Shown here: positions 25,883-38,316 of the stretch, one piece after another | How positions within the stretch are numbered: the stretch's first letter is position 1 | How the letters are laid out: every line of letters begins with the position of its first letter | NCBI GenBank assembly: GCA_031271465.1 | Contig: JAISVR010000016.1 | Coordinates: 1-52,767, forward strand | Direction: 5' to 3' | From: Prevotellaceae bacterium | GTDB taxonomy: Bacteria; Bacteroidota; Bacteroidia; Bacteroidales; Paludibacteraceae | Length of the DNA: 52,767 nucleotides | Made by a program: the position numbers and the translations under genes | Notes under the pieces: generated by a model | The model's database searches: none | Seen by the model: only the letters and a program-made list of their open reading frames with translations | Told to the model about the DNA's origin: nothing

Positions 25883-25920
25883 CAAGGCTTTTCAAATGAT
25901 TAATTAATCGAAATCGAACT

Positions 25921-27765
25921 ATGTGTGGAATTGTAGGATATTTAGGGAATAAAGAAGCGTATCCGATATTAATAAAAGGCTTGCACCGCCTCGAATATCG
26001 CGGCTATGACAGTGCAGGGGTGGCGTTGGTAAATGCGGATAATTCATTAAAAGTATATAAGGCAAAAGGCAAGGTTGCCGATTTGGAAAATTATGCTCAA
26101 GACAAGGATTGCAGCGGAACAATTGGTATTGCACATACTCGCTGGGCAACACATGGCGAGCCTAACGATATAAATGCGCACCCGCACTATTCGCAATCGG
26201 CAACATTGGCATTAATCCACAATGGAATTATTGAAAACTACGCCGTCATTAAAGAAGACCTTAAAAAACGAGGGTTCTCGTTTCAAAGCGATACTGATAC
26301 CGAAGTATTGGTGCAATTGATTGAATACATTAAGACAACGAACAAACTTTCTTTGGAAAAAGCTGTGCAATTGGCATTAAAGCAAGCTATTGGAGCATAC
26401 GCCATTGCGGTTATCGAAAAAGGAAATCCCAACCAAATTATTGCTGCCCGCAAATCATCTCCGCTGGTAATTGGTGTGGGCGACGATGAGTTTTTCCTGG
26501 CGTCGGATGCTACACCGATTATTGAATACACCAACAAAGTCATTTATTTGGACGATGAAGAAGTAGCGATTATCCGAAGAGGAGAGGAGTTGTCTATCAA
26601 AACCATTTCCGATGTAGAAGTTACGCACGAGGTGAAAGAGCTTGAAATGAGTTTGAGCGAATTGGAAAAAGGAGGCTTTGAGCACTTTATGCTGAAAGAA
26701 ATTTATGAGCAGCCCAAACGATTGAAAGAAGCTCTACGCGGACGAATTAATATTGATGAAACAGAAGTAAATCTTGCCGGAATCCGCGAACATAAAGACA
26801 AATTTATCAACGCAAAGCGCATTTTGATTGTAGCCTGTGGTACTTCGTGGCACGCCGGATTGATTGGTGAATACTTGATTGAAGAATTTGCCCGCATTCC
26901 GGTCGAAGTAGAATACGCATCGGAATTTCGTTATCGCAACCCGATTATCAATAAAGACGATATTGTGATAGCCATTTCGCAATCCGGCGAAACAGCAGAT
27001 ACACTCGCAGCCATTGAGTTGGCAAAAGAAGCGGGAGCATTTGTCTATGGTATTTGCAATGTAGTGGGAGCCTCTATTCCTCGAAATACAGATTCCGGTT
27101 CCTATACACATGTCGGACCGGAAATAGGTGTGGCATCAACCAAAGCCTTTACGGCGCAAGTAACAGTTCTTTCGCTGATTGCGCTTACTATCGGTAAATT
27201 AAAAGGCGAATTGACGGATGAGAATTACCTGAAATTAGTCAAAGAATTGGCATCTATTCCCAATAAAATGGAAAGAACGCTGAAAACCAATCAGCAAATT
27301 TTGAATTTTGCGCCGATTTTTACTTATGCCCGTAATTTTATTTATTTAGGTCGCGGATACAATTTTCCCGTGGCATTGGAAGGAGCATTGAAACTGAAAG
27401 AAATCTCATACATTCACGCCGAAGGCTATCCGGCTGCCGAAATGAAGCACGGACCTATTGCTTTGATTGACGCCGAAATGCCGGTGGTAGTTATTGCCCC
27501 CAACAAAGGAATGTACGAAAAAACCATCAGCAATATTCAAGAAGTAAAAGCCCGTAAAGGTCGCGTTATTTCGATTATTACCGAAGGCGATGAAACAATG
27601 AAAGAACTTTCGGATTTCAGTATCGAAATACCTGAAACAGAAGAATGTTTTGTGCCGCTTTTGGCATCTATCCCCTTGCAGTTAATGGCTTATCATATTG
27701 CGGTTGTAAAAGGTTGTAATGTTGACCAACCCAGAAATTTAGCAAAATCGGTAACAGTAGAATAA
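25921..27765 (+). CDS. glmS: Glutamine-fructose-6-phosphate aminotransferase (isomerizing)
   Basis: GlmS makes glucosamine 6-phosphate from fructose 6-phosphate and glutamine, the first step towards UDP-GlcNAc for peptidoglycan and lipopolysaccharide. The 614-residue protein starts MCGIVGYLG, so processing exposes the catalytic Cys. The glutaminase half has HTRWATHGEPNDINAHPH and the GIIENY block. The two SIS domains follow (ACGTSWHAGL and ISQSGETADTL; then GRGYNFPVALEGALKLKEISY with HAEGYPAAEMKHGPIAL), ending QPRNLAKSVTVE. Length and all motifs fit the family. It provides sugars for the envelope polymers made elsewhere in this window. Confidence 0.98.
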   Translation: MCGIVGYLGNKEAYPILIKGLHRLEYRGYDSAGVALVNADNSLKVYKAKGKVADLENYAQDKDCSGTIGIAHTRWATHGEPNDINAHPHYSQSATLALIHNGIIENYAVIKEDLKKRGFSFQSDTDTEVLVQLIEYIKTTNKLSLEKAVQLALKQAIGAYAIAVIEKGNPNQIIAARKSSPLVIGVGDDEFFLASDATPIIEYTNKVIYLDDEEVAIIRRGEELSIKTISDVEVTHEVKELEMSLSELEKGGFEHFMLKEIYEQPKRLKEALRGRINIDETEVNLAGIREHKDKFINAKRILIVACGTSWHAGLIGEYLIEEFARIPVEVEYASEFRYRNPIINKDDIVIAISQSGETADTLAAIELAKEAGAFVYGICNVVGASIPRNTDSGSYTHVGPEIGVASTKAFTAQVTVLSLIALTIGKLKGELTDENYLKLVKELASIPNKMERTLKTNQQILNFAPIFTYARNFIYLGRGYNFPVALEGALKLKEISYIHAEGYPAAEMKHGPIALIDAEMPVVVIAPNKGMYEKTISNIQEVKARKGRVISIITEGDETMKELSDFSIEIPETEECFVPLLASIPLQLMAYHIAVVKGCNVDQPRNLAKSVTVE

Positions 27766-27892
27766 TAAATGAAGAAATCACCCGTTTACGAGTGGAGAGT
27801 TTACCCACAGTTGGGTCAATGCCAAGGAATATAAAAGCATTTTTTTACACATCATTATTTTTTGCTGCTATATTTCGAATTCGTTTATGTTT

Positions 27893-27928
27893 TTTGACTT
27901 AAATATTTAATAAAAAACATTATTTTTG
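27893..27928 (+). promoter_or_regulatory. Probable promoter of the moxR-bat operon
   Basis: TATTTTTG (27921-27928) matches the -7 element 48 bases before the moxR ATG. The nearest TTTG (27893-27896) is 24 bases upstream, longer than usual. Confidence 0.5.
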
Positions 27929-27975
27929 CGCTGTCGAAACAAAAATATAACAAAATAATAATCAACATAACTACT

Positions 27976-28971
27976 ATGAACGAAACAGTGGATATTAGAG
28001 AATTGAACCAAAAAATCGAACAGCAAAGTTCGTTTGTCAATGTGCTCACCATGGGTATGGACAAAATGATTGTGGGGCAAAAGCATTTGGTGGAATCCTT
28101 GCTTATCGGTTTACTTGCCGATGGTCATGTATTGCTCGAAGGAGTGCCCGGTTTGGCAAAAACGCTGGCTATCAAAACTTTGGCACAACTGATTGATGCC
28201 GATTTCAGTCGTATTCAGTTTACGCCCGATTTACTGCCTGCCGATGTTATTGGTACAATGATTTACAGTCAAAAAACCGAAGAGTTCAGCATTCGCAAAG
28301 GACCCATTTTTGCCAATTTCGTGTTGGCAGACGAGATAAACCGTGCTCCCGCCAAAGTGCAAAGTGCGCTGCTCGAAGCTATGCAGGAACGACAAATCTC
28401 TATCGGAGATACTACCCACAAGCTGCCTGAGCCTTTCCTCGTGCTTGCCACGCAAAACCCTATCGAGCAGGAAGGAACTTATCCGTTGCCCGAAGCGCAA
28501 GTCGATCGTTTTATGCTTAAAGTGGTGATATCATATCCTAAAAAAGAGGAAGAAAAACTCATCATGCGGCAAAATATGGCAGAAGCGCAGGCAGACATCA
28601 AACCCGTGCTTCACCCCAAAGACATTATCGCTGCCCGTAAAGTGGTGCGTGAGGTATATTTGGACGAAAAAATTGAGCGATACATTGTAGACATTGTTTT
28701 TGCTACCCGTTTCCCGGAAGAATACGGATTGAAAAAACTTAAAAATATGATTTCATTTGGAGCTTCGCCGCGCGCAACAATAAATCTCGGTTTAGCCTCG
28801 CGTGCGTTTGCATTCATTAAGCGTCGCGGCTATGTGATTCCCGAAGATGTACGCGCGGTATGTTACGATGTGTTGCGTCACCGTATAGGTTTGAGTTACG
28901 AAGCAGAAGCAAACAACATTACTTCGGAAGAAATTATCAGTGAAATATTGAACGCAGTAGAGGTACCGTAA
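27976..28971 (+). CDS. MoxR-family AAA ATPase
   Basis: This 331-residue ATPase of the AAA_3 group has Walker A GVPGLAKT (residues 56-63), Walker B FVLADEINRAP (Asp119-Glu120), a sensor region LATQNPIEQEG and a C-terminal lid. MoxR proteins act with von Willebrand factor A proteins as chaperones for maturation of envelope or metal-containing complexes. It heads the bat cluster, followed by DUF58 and VWA genes, the usual Bacteroidota order. A shadow TTG start is not needed: ATG at 27976 gives the family N-terminus. Confidence 0.95.
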   Translation: MNETVDIRELNQKIEQQSSFVNVLTMGMDKMIVGQKHLVESLLIGLLADGHVLLEGVPGLAKTLAIKTLAQLIDADFSRIQFTPDLLPADVIGTMIYSQKTEEFSIRKGPIFANFVLADEINRAPAKVQSALLEAMQERQISIGDTTHKLPEPFLVLATQNPIEQEGTYPLPEAQVDRFMLKVVISYPKKEEEKLIMRQNMAEAQADIKPVLHPKDIIAARKVVREVYLDEKIERYIVDIVFATRFPEEYGLKKLKNMISFGASPRATINLGLASRAFAFIKRRGYVIPEDVRAVCYDVLRHRIGLSYEAEANNITSEEIISEILNAVEVP

Positions 28972-29065
28972 AATAGTTGAAAATTGAAAGTTGAAAGGTT
29001 GCAATTTTAATAGGCAAATATTTTAACTTTTTGTTTTTTTCAGATTTTCGTTTTCAGTTATTGAA

Positions 29066-29932
29066 ATGGAGACAAGCGAATTAATAAAAAAAGTACGGCA
29101 AATAGAAATAAAAACGCGCGGATTATCGAACCACATTTTTGCGGGCGAATATCATTCGGCGTTCAAAGGGCGGGGTATGACCTTTGCCGAAGTGCGCGAA
29201 TACCAGTATGGCGACGATGTGCGCAGCATCGACTGGAATGTAACGGCGCGTTTTAACCACCCGTTTGTCAAGGTATTTGAAGAAGAACGCGAACTTACGG
29301 TAATGCTGCTTGTCGATGTTTCGGGCAGTCGGAATTTTGGCACACGGGGTAAAACCAAACAAAGCATCACAACGGAAATTGCTGCTACGCTGGCATTTTC
29401 TACTATTCAAAACAACGACAAGGTGGGCGTGATATTTTTTTCCGATAAAATAGAAAAATTCATTCCACCGCAAAAAGGACGCAAACATGTGTTACACATC
29501 ATTCGCGATTTGATTGATTTTGAACCTGAAAGCAAGCATACCGATATTAGTGAAGCATTGCGCTATTTTTCTAATGTTATAAAAAAGCGTTCTACGGCAT
29601 TTTTGATTTCCGATTTTATTAGCGGCGATTTTGCGGATGCGTTGAATATTGCAGCTCGTAAGCACGACATCATCGCCTTGCAGGTATACGATGCGCTTGA
29701 AAAAGAACTTCCCGCAGTGGGACTGATAAAATTCGCCGATGCCGAAACCGATGCTGAAATATGGGTAGACAGTTCGGATAATCGCCTGCGGATGGCGTAT
29801 AAAAATCACTGGGAAGAAAATCAGGTACATTTGCAAAAATTATTCCTGAAAAATAATATCGATTCTGTTTCGGTAAGTACGCGCGAAGATTTTGTGAAAT
29901 CGCTGATGAAATTGTTTAAAATGAGAGCGTAA
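29066..29932 (+). CDS. DUF58 domain protein of the bat operon
   Basis: This 288-residue soluble protein carries the DUF58 signature GRGMTFAEVREYQYGDDVRSIDWNVTAR (about residues 31-58), read in two pieces around GDDVR. A VWA-like domain follows with LVDVSGS (the metal-site Asp-x-Ser-x-Ser) near residue 87. DUF58 proteins are the regular partners of MoxR ATPases. It lies 94 bases after moxR; that spacer holds only repetitive A/T-rich words and no clear promoter. The function is inferred from the cluster: envelope stress tolerance or assembly. Confidence 0.92.
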   Translation: METSELIKKVRQIEIKTRGLSNHIFAGEYHSAFKGRGMTFAEVREYQYGDDVRSIDWNVTARFNHPFVKVFEEERELTVMLLVDVSGSRNFGTRGKTKQSITTEIAATLAFSTIQNNDKVGVIFFSDKIEKFIPPQKGRKHVLHIIRDLIDFEPESKHTDISEALRYFSNVIKKRSTAFLISDFISGDFADALNIAARKHDIIALQVYDALEKELPAVGLIKFADAETDAEIWVDSSDNRLRMAYKNHWEENQVHLQKLFLKNNIDSVSVSTREDFVKSLMKLFKMRA

Positions 29933-29947
29933 AAAAAGAATTTTGAG

Positions 29948-30904
29948 ATGAAAAAAATACTGTTGTTGTTGGCAATTTTTATGTATTCGCTTTCCATTTT
30001 TGCACAAGTAAATGTGAAAGCTTCGCTCGATACGGCTACGATACTCATTGGAGAACAAACCAATATTCGCCTGCAAGTAACACAAGATAAAGCGGCTCGA
30101 ATACTTTTTCCGCTCTCTACGCCTACAGTGGTTGAGGGTATTGAGGTGCTTTCGCAAACGCCGCCCGATACGATAAAACTTGATGACGACCTTATACAGG
30201 TGAGTGTCGCGTTGCTCGTTACTTCGTTCGATTCGGCATTGTATTATATTCCGCCGTTCAAATTTGTGGAAGGTGTAGATACGATTTACACCAATGCCAA
30301 TTCACTCAAAGTGCTTTCGCTGCCGGTAGACACGGTGAAGCAGGAAATTTTCGATATCCGCGATGTATATGCTCCGCCGATTAATTGGTGGAGAGTGCTT
30401 GGCATTACGCTGTTGGTGTTGCTTGTGTTGGCAGCTGCTGTATGGGTATATTTTTATTTCAAACGAAAAAAACTTGAAAAAACTGAGGCAATTGAGGAAA
30501 AACGAAAACTCAATCCTCACGAATATGCTTTACAGGAATTAGATCGTATTCGCAACGAAAAACTTTGGCAACATGGACGGGTAAAGGAATTTTATACCGA
30601 CCTCACAGAGGTTTTGCGACAATATATTGAGCATCGTTACCAGATTCCGGCAATGGAAATGACTTCCGACGAGGTAATGGAGCATATAGAATTACTTCCG
30701 CAAGCCGACCGTGAAGCAAACCGTATATTGAGCAAAGTACTTCGCCTTGCCGATTTGGTGAAATTTGCCAAATGGATACCCGAAAATCGAGAAAATGATA
30801 GTGCAATTATCGATGCTTACGAGTTTGTAGGGCATACTAAAGAAGAAGAAAAAATAGAAGAAATACAGTCGGAAGAATTGTCGGAAAGAGAAACAAAATT
30901 GTAA
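29948..30904 (+). CDS. BatD-like exported membrane protein of the bat operon
   Basis: This 318-residue protein has a signal peptide (residues 1-19), a periplasmic beta-rich part (about 20-140), one membrane helix (about 150-171, WWRVLGITLLVLLVLAAAVW) and a cytoplasmic helical tail ending in acidic repeats. The region around LNPHEYALQELDRIRNEKLWQHGRVKEFYTDLTEVLRQYIEHR is typical of the unnamed third gene of Bacteroidota bat operons, and a similar fold occurs at the end of BatD. It lies 15 bases after the DUF58 gene and 19 before batA. No enzymatic motif is seen. Confidence 0.85.
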   Translation: MKKILLLLAIFMYSLSIFAQVNVKASLDTATILIGEQTNIRLQVTQDKAARILFPLSTPTVVEGIEVLSQTPPDTIKLDDDLIQVSVALLVTSFDSALYYIPPFKFVEGVDTIYTNANSLKVLSLPVDTVKQEIFDIRDVYAPPINWWRVLGITLLVLLVLAAAVWVYFYFKRKKLEKTEAIEEKRKLNPHEYALQELDRIRNEKLWQHGRVKEFYTDLTEVLRQYIEHRYQIPAMEMTSDEVMEHIELLPQADREANRILSKVLRLADLVKFAKWIPENRENDSAIIDAYEFVGHTKEEEKIEEIQSEELSERETKL

Positions 30905-30923
30905 ATCAGTAAAAAAGTAGTAA

Positions 30924-31907
30924 ATGATCTTTCATAATCCATCGCTTTTATTTCTCTTGTTGCTGCTCATTCCCGTGGTGGCATGGTATATATTGCAATA
31001 CGGCAAAAAAGAATCTACGCTACGAATATCGTCGATTGCGCCTTTTGCAGGAATTCCCGTAAGCAAAAAACTATATTTGCGACATTTGCCCTTTATATTA
31101 AGGATGATAACTATTGCGTTGGTAATCATTGTATTGGCGCGTCCGCAAAGTTCCCATAGTTGGCAAGACCAAACCACTGAGGGTATCGACATTATGATGG
31201 CAATGGATATTTCGGGCACTATGCTTGCGCAAGACCTTAAACCCAACCGCCTGAAAGCCGCTAAAAATGTAGCAATTGAATTTATCAACGGTCGACCAAA
31301 CGATAATATCGGACTGGTGGTGTTTGCAGGCGAAAGTTTCACACAATGCCCCCTCACGACAGACCATACAGTTTTAATCAACTTGTTCAATTCCGTGGAA
31401 TTTGGCATGATAAAAGACGGCACCGCTATCGGTATGGGATTGGTCAATGCTGTTGGGCGACTCAAAGAAAGTAAGGCAAAATCGAAAGTGATAATCCTGC
31501 TCACCGACGGGTCGAACAACGCAGGTGATATTTCGCCCGAGACGGCAGCCGATATTGCAGCTCAAATGGGTGTACGAGTTTACACAATAGGAGTAGGCAC
31601 GCGTGGAAAAGCTCCCTATCCCGTGCAAACGCCTTTCGGTATTCAGTATCAAAATATTGATGTAGATATCGATGAGCCGATGATGCGCCATATTGCCCGT
31701 GAAACAGGCGGTACCTATTTTCGCGCTACCGATAACGATAAACTGAAAGAGATTTATAAGGAGATAGACAAACTCGAAAAAACAAAAATAGAATTGCATG
31801 AGTACAACAAGCGCAACGAAGCCTATTTCATTTTCGCGCTGGCGGCATTCGTATGCATTTTGCTCGAATTTATTTTGAGAAATACAGTTTTGAGAAAAAT
31901 ACCGTAA
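30924..31907 (+). CDS. batA: BatA, VWA-domain membrane protein
   Basis: This 327-residue protein has two N-terminal membrane helices (about 7-24 and 54-72), a periplasmic or cytoplasmic von Willebrand factor A domain (about 88-290) and a C-terminal helix. The metal-ion site reads DISGT (Asp95, Ser97, Thr99), with threonine in the last place where serine is commoner. ARPQSSHSWQDQTTEGIDIM and LTDGSNNAGDISPETAADIA are Bat family blocks. In Bacteroides the bat genes are linked to oxygen tolerance and full growth in the host, but their mechanism is unsettled. The next gene, batB, is a paralogue. Confidence 0.93.
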   Translation: MIFHNPSLLFLLLLLIPVVAWYILQYGKKESTLRISSIAPFAGIPVSKKLYLRHLPFILRMITIALVIIVLARPQSSHSWQDQTTEGIDIMMAMDISGTMLAQDLKPNRLKAAKNVAIEFINGRPNDNIGLVVFAGESFTQCPLTTDHTVLINLFNSVEFGMIKDGTAIGMGLVNAVGRLKESKAKSKVIILLTDGSNNAGDISPETAADIAAQMGVRVYTIGVGTRGKAPYPVQTPFGIQYQNIDVDIDEPMMRHIARETGGTYFRATDNDKLKEIYKEIDKLEKTKIELHEYNKRNEAYFIFALAAFVCILLEFILRNTVLRKIP

Positions 31908-31924
31908 AAAACAAAAAAATAGAA

Positions 31925-32950
31925 ATGTTCAGATTTGCTGCACCGGAATATTTATACCTGTTGATACTGATACCCTTGTGTATCGGTGCTCACCTATATT
32001 TAGACAGAGTAAGGCGGAAAAAATTATCCCTGCTTGGCGATACCGATTTGCTCCGAGATTTGATGCCGTTGAGTTCGGAGCGACGCAGACAAGTGAAATT
32101 TTATTTGGTTTTGTCGGCACTGCTGCTCGTTATCGTGTTGCTCGCTCGTCCGCAAACCGGTAGCAAACGCGAAAATGTAAAGCGCAAGGGAATCGAAGTA
32201 ATTGTGGCGTTAGATGTATCAAACTCTATGCTTGCGCAGGATATTTCGCCCAATCGCTTGGAAAATGCTAAAATGATAGTAACCAAGCTGATAGACAACA
32301 TGAACAACGATAAAATCGGCTTGGTAGTATTTGCGGGCGATGCTTACACACAGATACCCATAACGAGCGATTATGTATCAGCCAAAATGTTTATGCCCTC
32401 TATAAAACCATCGTTGATACCTGTACAAGGAACAGCAATCGGTACGGCAATAGATATGGCGATGCATTCTTTCGGACCGCAGGAAAAAACGAAAACCAGT
32501 CGTGCCATCGTTGTGATAACCGACGGCGAAAACCACGAAGATGATGCCGTAGGAGCGGCACAAGAAGCAGTAAAAGAAGGAATTAATGTGAGTGTAATAG
32601 GTATGGGGCGTGTAGAAGGAGCACCGATACCTATAGAAGGCACCATGAGTTTTATGAAAGATCGCGATGGCGCAATAGTTGTATCGAAACTCAACGAAGC
32701 AATGTGTATGCAGATTGCCGATGCGGGCAAAGGCGTATATGTGCGTGCCGACAACAGCAACACGGCTCTTAAACTTGTGCAAAAACACTTAGACAGCATG
32801 GCAAAATCGGAGGTAGAAACTGCCGTTTATTCCGAATACGGCGAGCAATTTCAACTCTTTGCCGTTTTGCTGCTGCTGTTACTTTTTATAGAAATTTTCA
32901 TTTTGGAAATTCAAAACAAATGGTTGAACAAAATAAAACTGTTTGAGTGA
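31925..32950 (+). CDS. batB: BatB, VWA-domain membrane protein
   Basis: This 341-residue paralogue of BatA starts MFRFAAPEYLYLLILIP. An in-frame upstream ATG at 31853 lies inside batA and adds residues foreign to the family, so 31925 is chosen. It has two N-terminal helices, a VWA domain with the full metal site DVSNS (Asp97, Ser99, Ser101), an ITDGENHEDDAVGAAQEA block and a C-terminal helix. BatA and BatB are thought to work together, and BatC and BatE supply TPR scaffolds. The stop codon shares one base with the batC start (TGATG). Confidence 0.93.
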   Translation: MFRFAAPEYLYLLILIPLCIGAHLYLDRVRRKKLSLLGDTDLLRDLMPLSSERRRQVKFYLVLSALLLVIVLLARPQTGSKRENVKRKGIEVIVALDVSNSMLAQDISPNRLENAKMIVTKLIDNMNNDKIGLVVFAGDAYTQIPITSDYVSAKMFMPSIKPSLIPVQGTAIGTAIDMAMHSFGPQEKTKTSRAIVVITDGENHEDDAVGAAQEAVKEGINVSVIGMGRVEGAPIPIEGTMSFMKDRDGAIVVSKLNEAMCMQIADAGKGVYVRADNSNTALKLVQKHLDSMAKSEVETAVYSEYGEQFQLFAVLLLLLLFIEIFILEIQNKWLNKIKLFE

Positions 32951-33642
32951 TGATGAAAAAAAATATTTTTATAATACTGATTTTCAGCCTAATATTTTTG
33001 AATGTGCAGGCGCAGAAAGGAGCGAAAGATGTTCGGGAAGGCAATCGTTTTTATAAAAACGAAAACTTTACCGAAGCCGATGTGTCGTATCGCAAAGCTT
33101 TAGATAAAAATGCTGCTTCGTTCGAAGCTTCATTTAATTTAGGCAATGCGCTTTACAAGCAAGGAAAATACAAGGAAGCCGCAGTACAGTTTGCCAAAGC
33201 CGATTCGCTTAATGCGACAAACGATGCAGAACGAAGGGCGGCTGTGCAACACAACATCGGCAATTCGCAGTTTAAACTTCAGGATTACGAAAAAAGCATA
33301 CAGTCGTACAAAAACGCACTGAAACTCGACCCTAAAAACGACGAAACTCGCTACAACTTAGCATTGGCACAGGCTTTACTCAAAAAACAACAAGGTCAGA
33401 ACGATAAAAACAAAGACGACAACCAAAATAAGAATAATCAAAATCAGCAGCAGCAACAACAAAATCAACAAGATAACGACCAAAATAAAAACCAACAGCA
33501 ACGACAACAAAACCAGATGTCGGAAGAAAATGCCAAGCAGATACTTGATGCTTCACTGCAAGACGAAAAAGAAGTGCAAAATCGAGTAAATGAAAACAGG
33601 CAAAAGCAGATGAAAAAACGCTCGGTGGAGAAAAATTGGTAA
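32950..33642 (+). CDS. batC: BatC, exported TPR protein with a Gln/Asn-rich tail
   Basis: This 230-residue protein has a signal peptide (FIILIFSLIFLNVQAQ). Two to three TPR repeats (about 20-140) follow, with blocks FEASFNLGNALYKQGKYKEA and AVQHNIGNSQFKLQDYEKSI. A low-complexity linker rich in Gln, Asn, Asp and Lys spans about 145-190, and the protein ends in a short basic tail. The two tandem ATGs at 32950 and 32953 make the exact start uncertain; a GTG three bases earlier is less likely. TPR repeats suggest a scaffold for the BatA/BatB proteins. The Gln/Asn tract is probably disordered. Confidence 0.9.
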   Translation: MMKKNIFIILIFSLIFLNVQAQKGAKDVREGNRFYKNENFTEADVSYRKALDKNAASFEASFNLGNALYKQGKYKEAAVQFAKADSLNATNDAERRAAVQHNIGNSQFKLQDYEKSIQSYKNALKLDPKNDETRYNLALAQALLKKQQGQNDKNKDDNQNKNNQNQQQQQQNQQDNDQNKNQQQRQQNQMSEENAKQILDASLQDEKEVQNRVNENRQKQMKKRSVEKNW

Positions 33643-33666
33643 AATGGTTAATAGAAAATAAAACAA

Positions 33667-35490
33667 ATGAAAAAAATATTTTTAATACTTTCAATTCTTA
33701 TAAGTATTTGTTTATCAGGGATTCAAGCTGCCGTTTCGTTTCAGGCTTCAGCACCCGAAACGGTGGCAATGGGCGAGGCGTTTCGGTTGGTTTATACTTT
33801 GAACGCTTCCAATGCCAAAGATTTACGAATGCCCGAAATGCCAAGTTTCGATATTTTAGCAGGACCTTTCGAATCGCGCAGCCAAAGTGTGCAGGTAGTA
33901 AACGGACAGGTTAACACTACTGTTTCGCTGTCGTATACCTACACGCTTTCTGCCAAAAAAACAGGCACATTCACAATTCCTTCCGCAAGTATTTTTGTTG
34001 AAAATCAACGATATAATTCCAACACAGTAAAAATTACCGTACTTCCAGCCGACAAGGCACAACAACAGCGAGGCAGTAAGGCAGGAACGGGGAGCAACAT
34101 GAATCAAAAGCTTTCGGATGAAAATGTGTTTGTTCGTGCAATTGCCTCGAAAACAAAGCTTTACGAGCAAGAGTATTTGCTCATTACCTACAAACTCTAT
34201 TCGTTGGTAGATGTGGTTGGTTTTACCAACAATGTGAATTTGCCCAATTTCAACGGATTTATGAAGCAAGATATTGAGTTGCCGAAAACTCCGCAGATGA
34301 AACTCGAAAATTATAACGGAAAAAATTACATGACCAATGTGCTTTTTCAAGCCTTGCTTTATCCGCAACAATCGGGTACAATTACGATTGATAAGGCTGA
34401 TTTTGAGGCAATTGTCCGTATAACAACCCGTGCACAAGTACGGAGTATTTTCGACGATTTTTTCGATACCTATCAGGATGTGAAAAAAACGCTCGTTGTA
34501 CCGTCGCTTAAAATCACGGTAGACAAATTGCCCGGCAATAAACCTGCCGATTTTTCGGGTGCGGTGGGTTCATTCTCGTTCAAATCCGATATCTCGGAAT
34601 CTACAGTGAGCGTGAACGACCCTGTAACTCTGCGTTTTACCATTTCGGGTAACGGCAACATGAAGCTCATCAAAAATCCTGAAGTAGAATTTCCTACCGA
34701 TTTTGAAACCTACGACCCTACGGTGAACAACAATTTTAAAAATACCACATCGGGTGTAACCGGTTCAAAAACAATAGAATATCTTCTTGTTCCTCGTTCC
34801 GAAGGCGATTTTGTTATTCCGTCGTACAAATTTTCGTATTTTGATGTTAATTCCAAGTCGTATCGTTCGGTGAGCAGTCCCGAGTACAAAATTCATGTAA
34901 ATAAAGGTAACGGAAAAAATAATTCGACAGCGATGATTTCCAATTTTGCCAATCAAGAGCAACTCAAAGTGCTGGGTAAAGACATTCGCTATATCGAAAC
35001 CGAACGATTCAAAGTGCGTGAAAAAGGTGCGTTTTTCTTCGGTTCCGTAGGCTTTTGGTTGTGTTTGATATTACCTTTGCTGTTGGCAGTGGCGGTATTT
35101 ATATTTTATCGAAAACAACTCAAAGAAAATGCCGACATTCTTGCGGCGAAAAACAAAAAAGCTAATAAAGTAGCTATCAATCGTCTGAAAACCGCCAATA
35201 AATATCTTGTAGAAAACAGAAAAGAAGAATTTTACGACGAAGTGCTTCGCGCCTTGTGGGGTTATCTGAGCGATAAACTTGCGATACCGGTTTCGGCATT
35301 ATCAAAAGATAATATTGAAGGAAAACTAAAACGACATGGGGTTGAAAATGAAGATATTACAGAGTTTATGCAAGTGCTTTCAGTGTGCGAATATGCCCGT
35401 TATGCACCTGCAACAGACGACCACGCGATGGATAATCTCTATCAGCGAACTATTGCCGTTATTAGCAAATTTCAGCAGGTTATCCGATAA
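33667..35490 (+). CDS. batD: BatD, exported membrane protein
   Basis: This 607-residue protein has a signal peptide (about 1-21) and a long beta-rich periplasmic part opening VSFQASAPETVAMGEAFRLVYTLNA, typical of BatD. One membrane helix lies near 456-480 (GFWLCLILPLLLAVAVFIFYR), with a cytoplasmic helical domain after it (about 485-607). The segment KSDISESTVSVNDPVTLRFTISGNGNMKL marks a second immunoglobulin-like module. Size and topology match Bacteroidota BatD. It is co-transcribed with batC and batE with gaps of about 20 bases. Its biochemical role is unknown. Confidence 0.92.
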   Translation: MKKIFLILSILISICLSGIQAAVSFQASAPETVAMGEAFRLVYTLNASNAKDLRMPEMPSFDILAGPFESRSQSVQVVNGQVNTTVSLSYTYTLSAKKTGTFTIPSASIFVENQRYNSNTVKITVLPADKAQQQRGSKAGTGSNMNQKLSDENVFVRAIASKTKLYEQEYLLITYKLYSLVDVVGFTNNVNLPNFNGFMKQDIELPKTPQMKLENYNGKNYMTNVLFQALLYPQQSGTITIDKADFEAIVRITTRAQVRSIFDDFFDTYQDVKKTLVVPSLKITVDKLPGNKPADFSGAVGSFSFKSDISESTVSVNDPVTLRFTISGNGNMKLIKNPEVEFPTDFETYDPTVNNNFKNTTSGVTGSKTIEYLLVPRSEGDFVIPSYKFSYFDVNSKSYRSVSSPEYKIHVNKGNGKNNSTAMISNFANQEQLKVLGKDIRYIETERFKVREKGAFFFGSVGFWLCLILPLLLAVAVFIFYRKQLKENADILAAKNKKANKVAINRLKTANKYLVENRKEEFYDEVLRALWGYLSDKLAIPVSALSKDNIEGKLKRHGVENEDITEFMQVLSVCEYARYAPATDDHAMDNLYQRTIAVISKFQQVIR

Positions 35491-35509
35491 AAATTAAAAA
35501 ATTAAAGAA

Positions 35510-38274
<2,765 letters not shown>

Positions 38275-38316
38275 AAATTATCCCAATTTGCATTTGTATA
38301 TTAAATTATCTACCGT

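Noticed and set aside
25739-25920. glmS ribozyme
   Set aside because: The leader after the -7 element is only about 30 bases, and no ribozyme core is visible.
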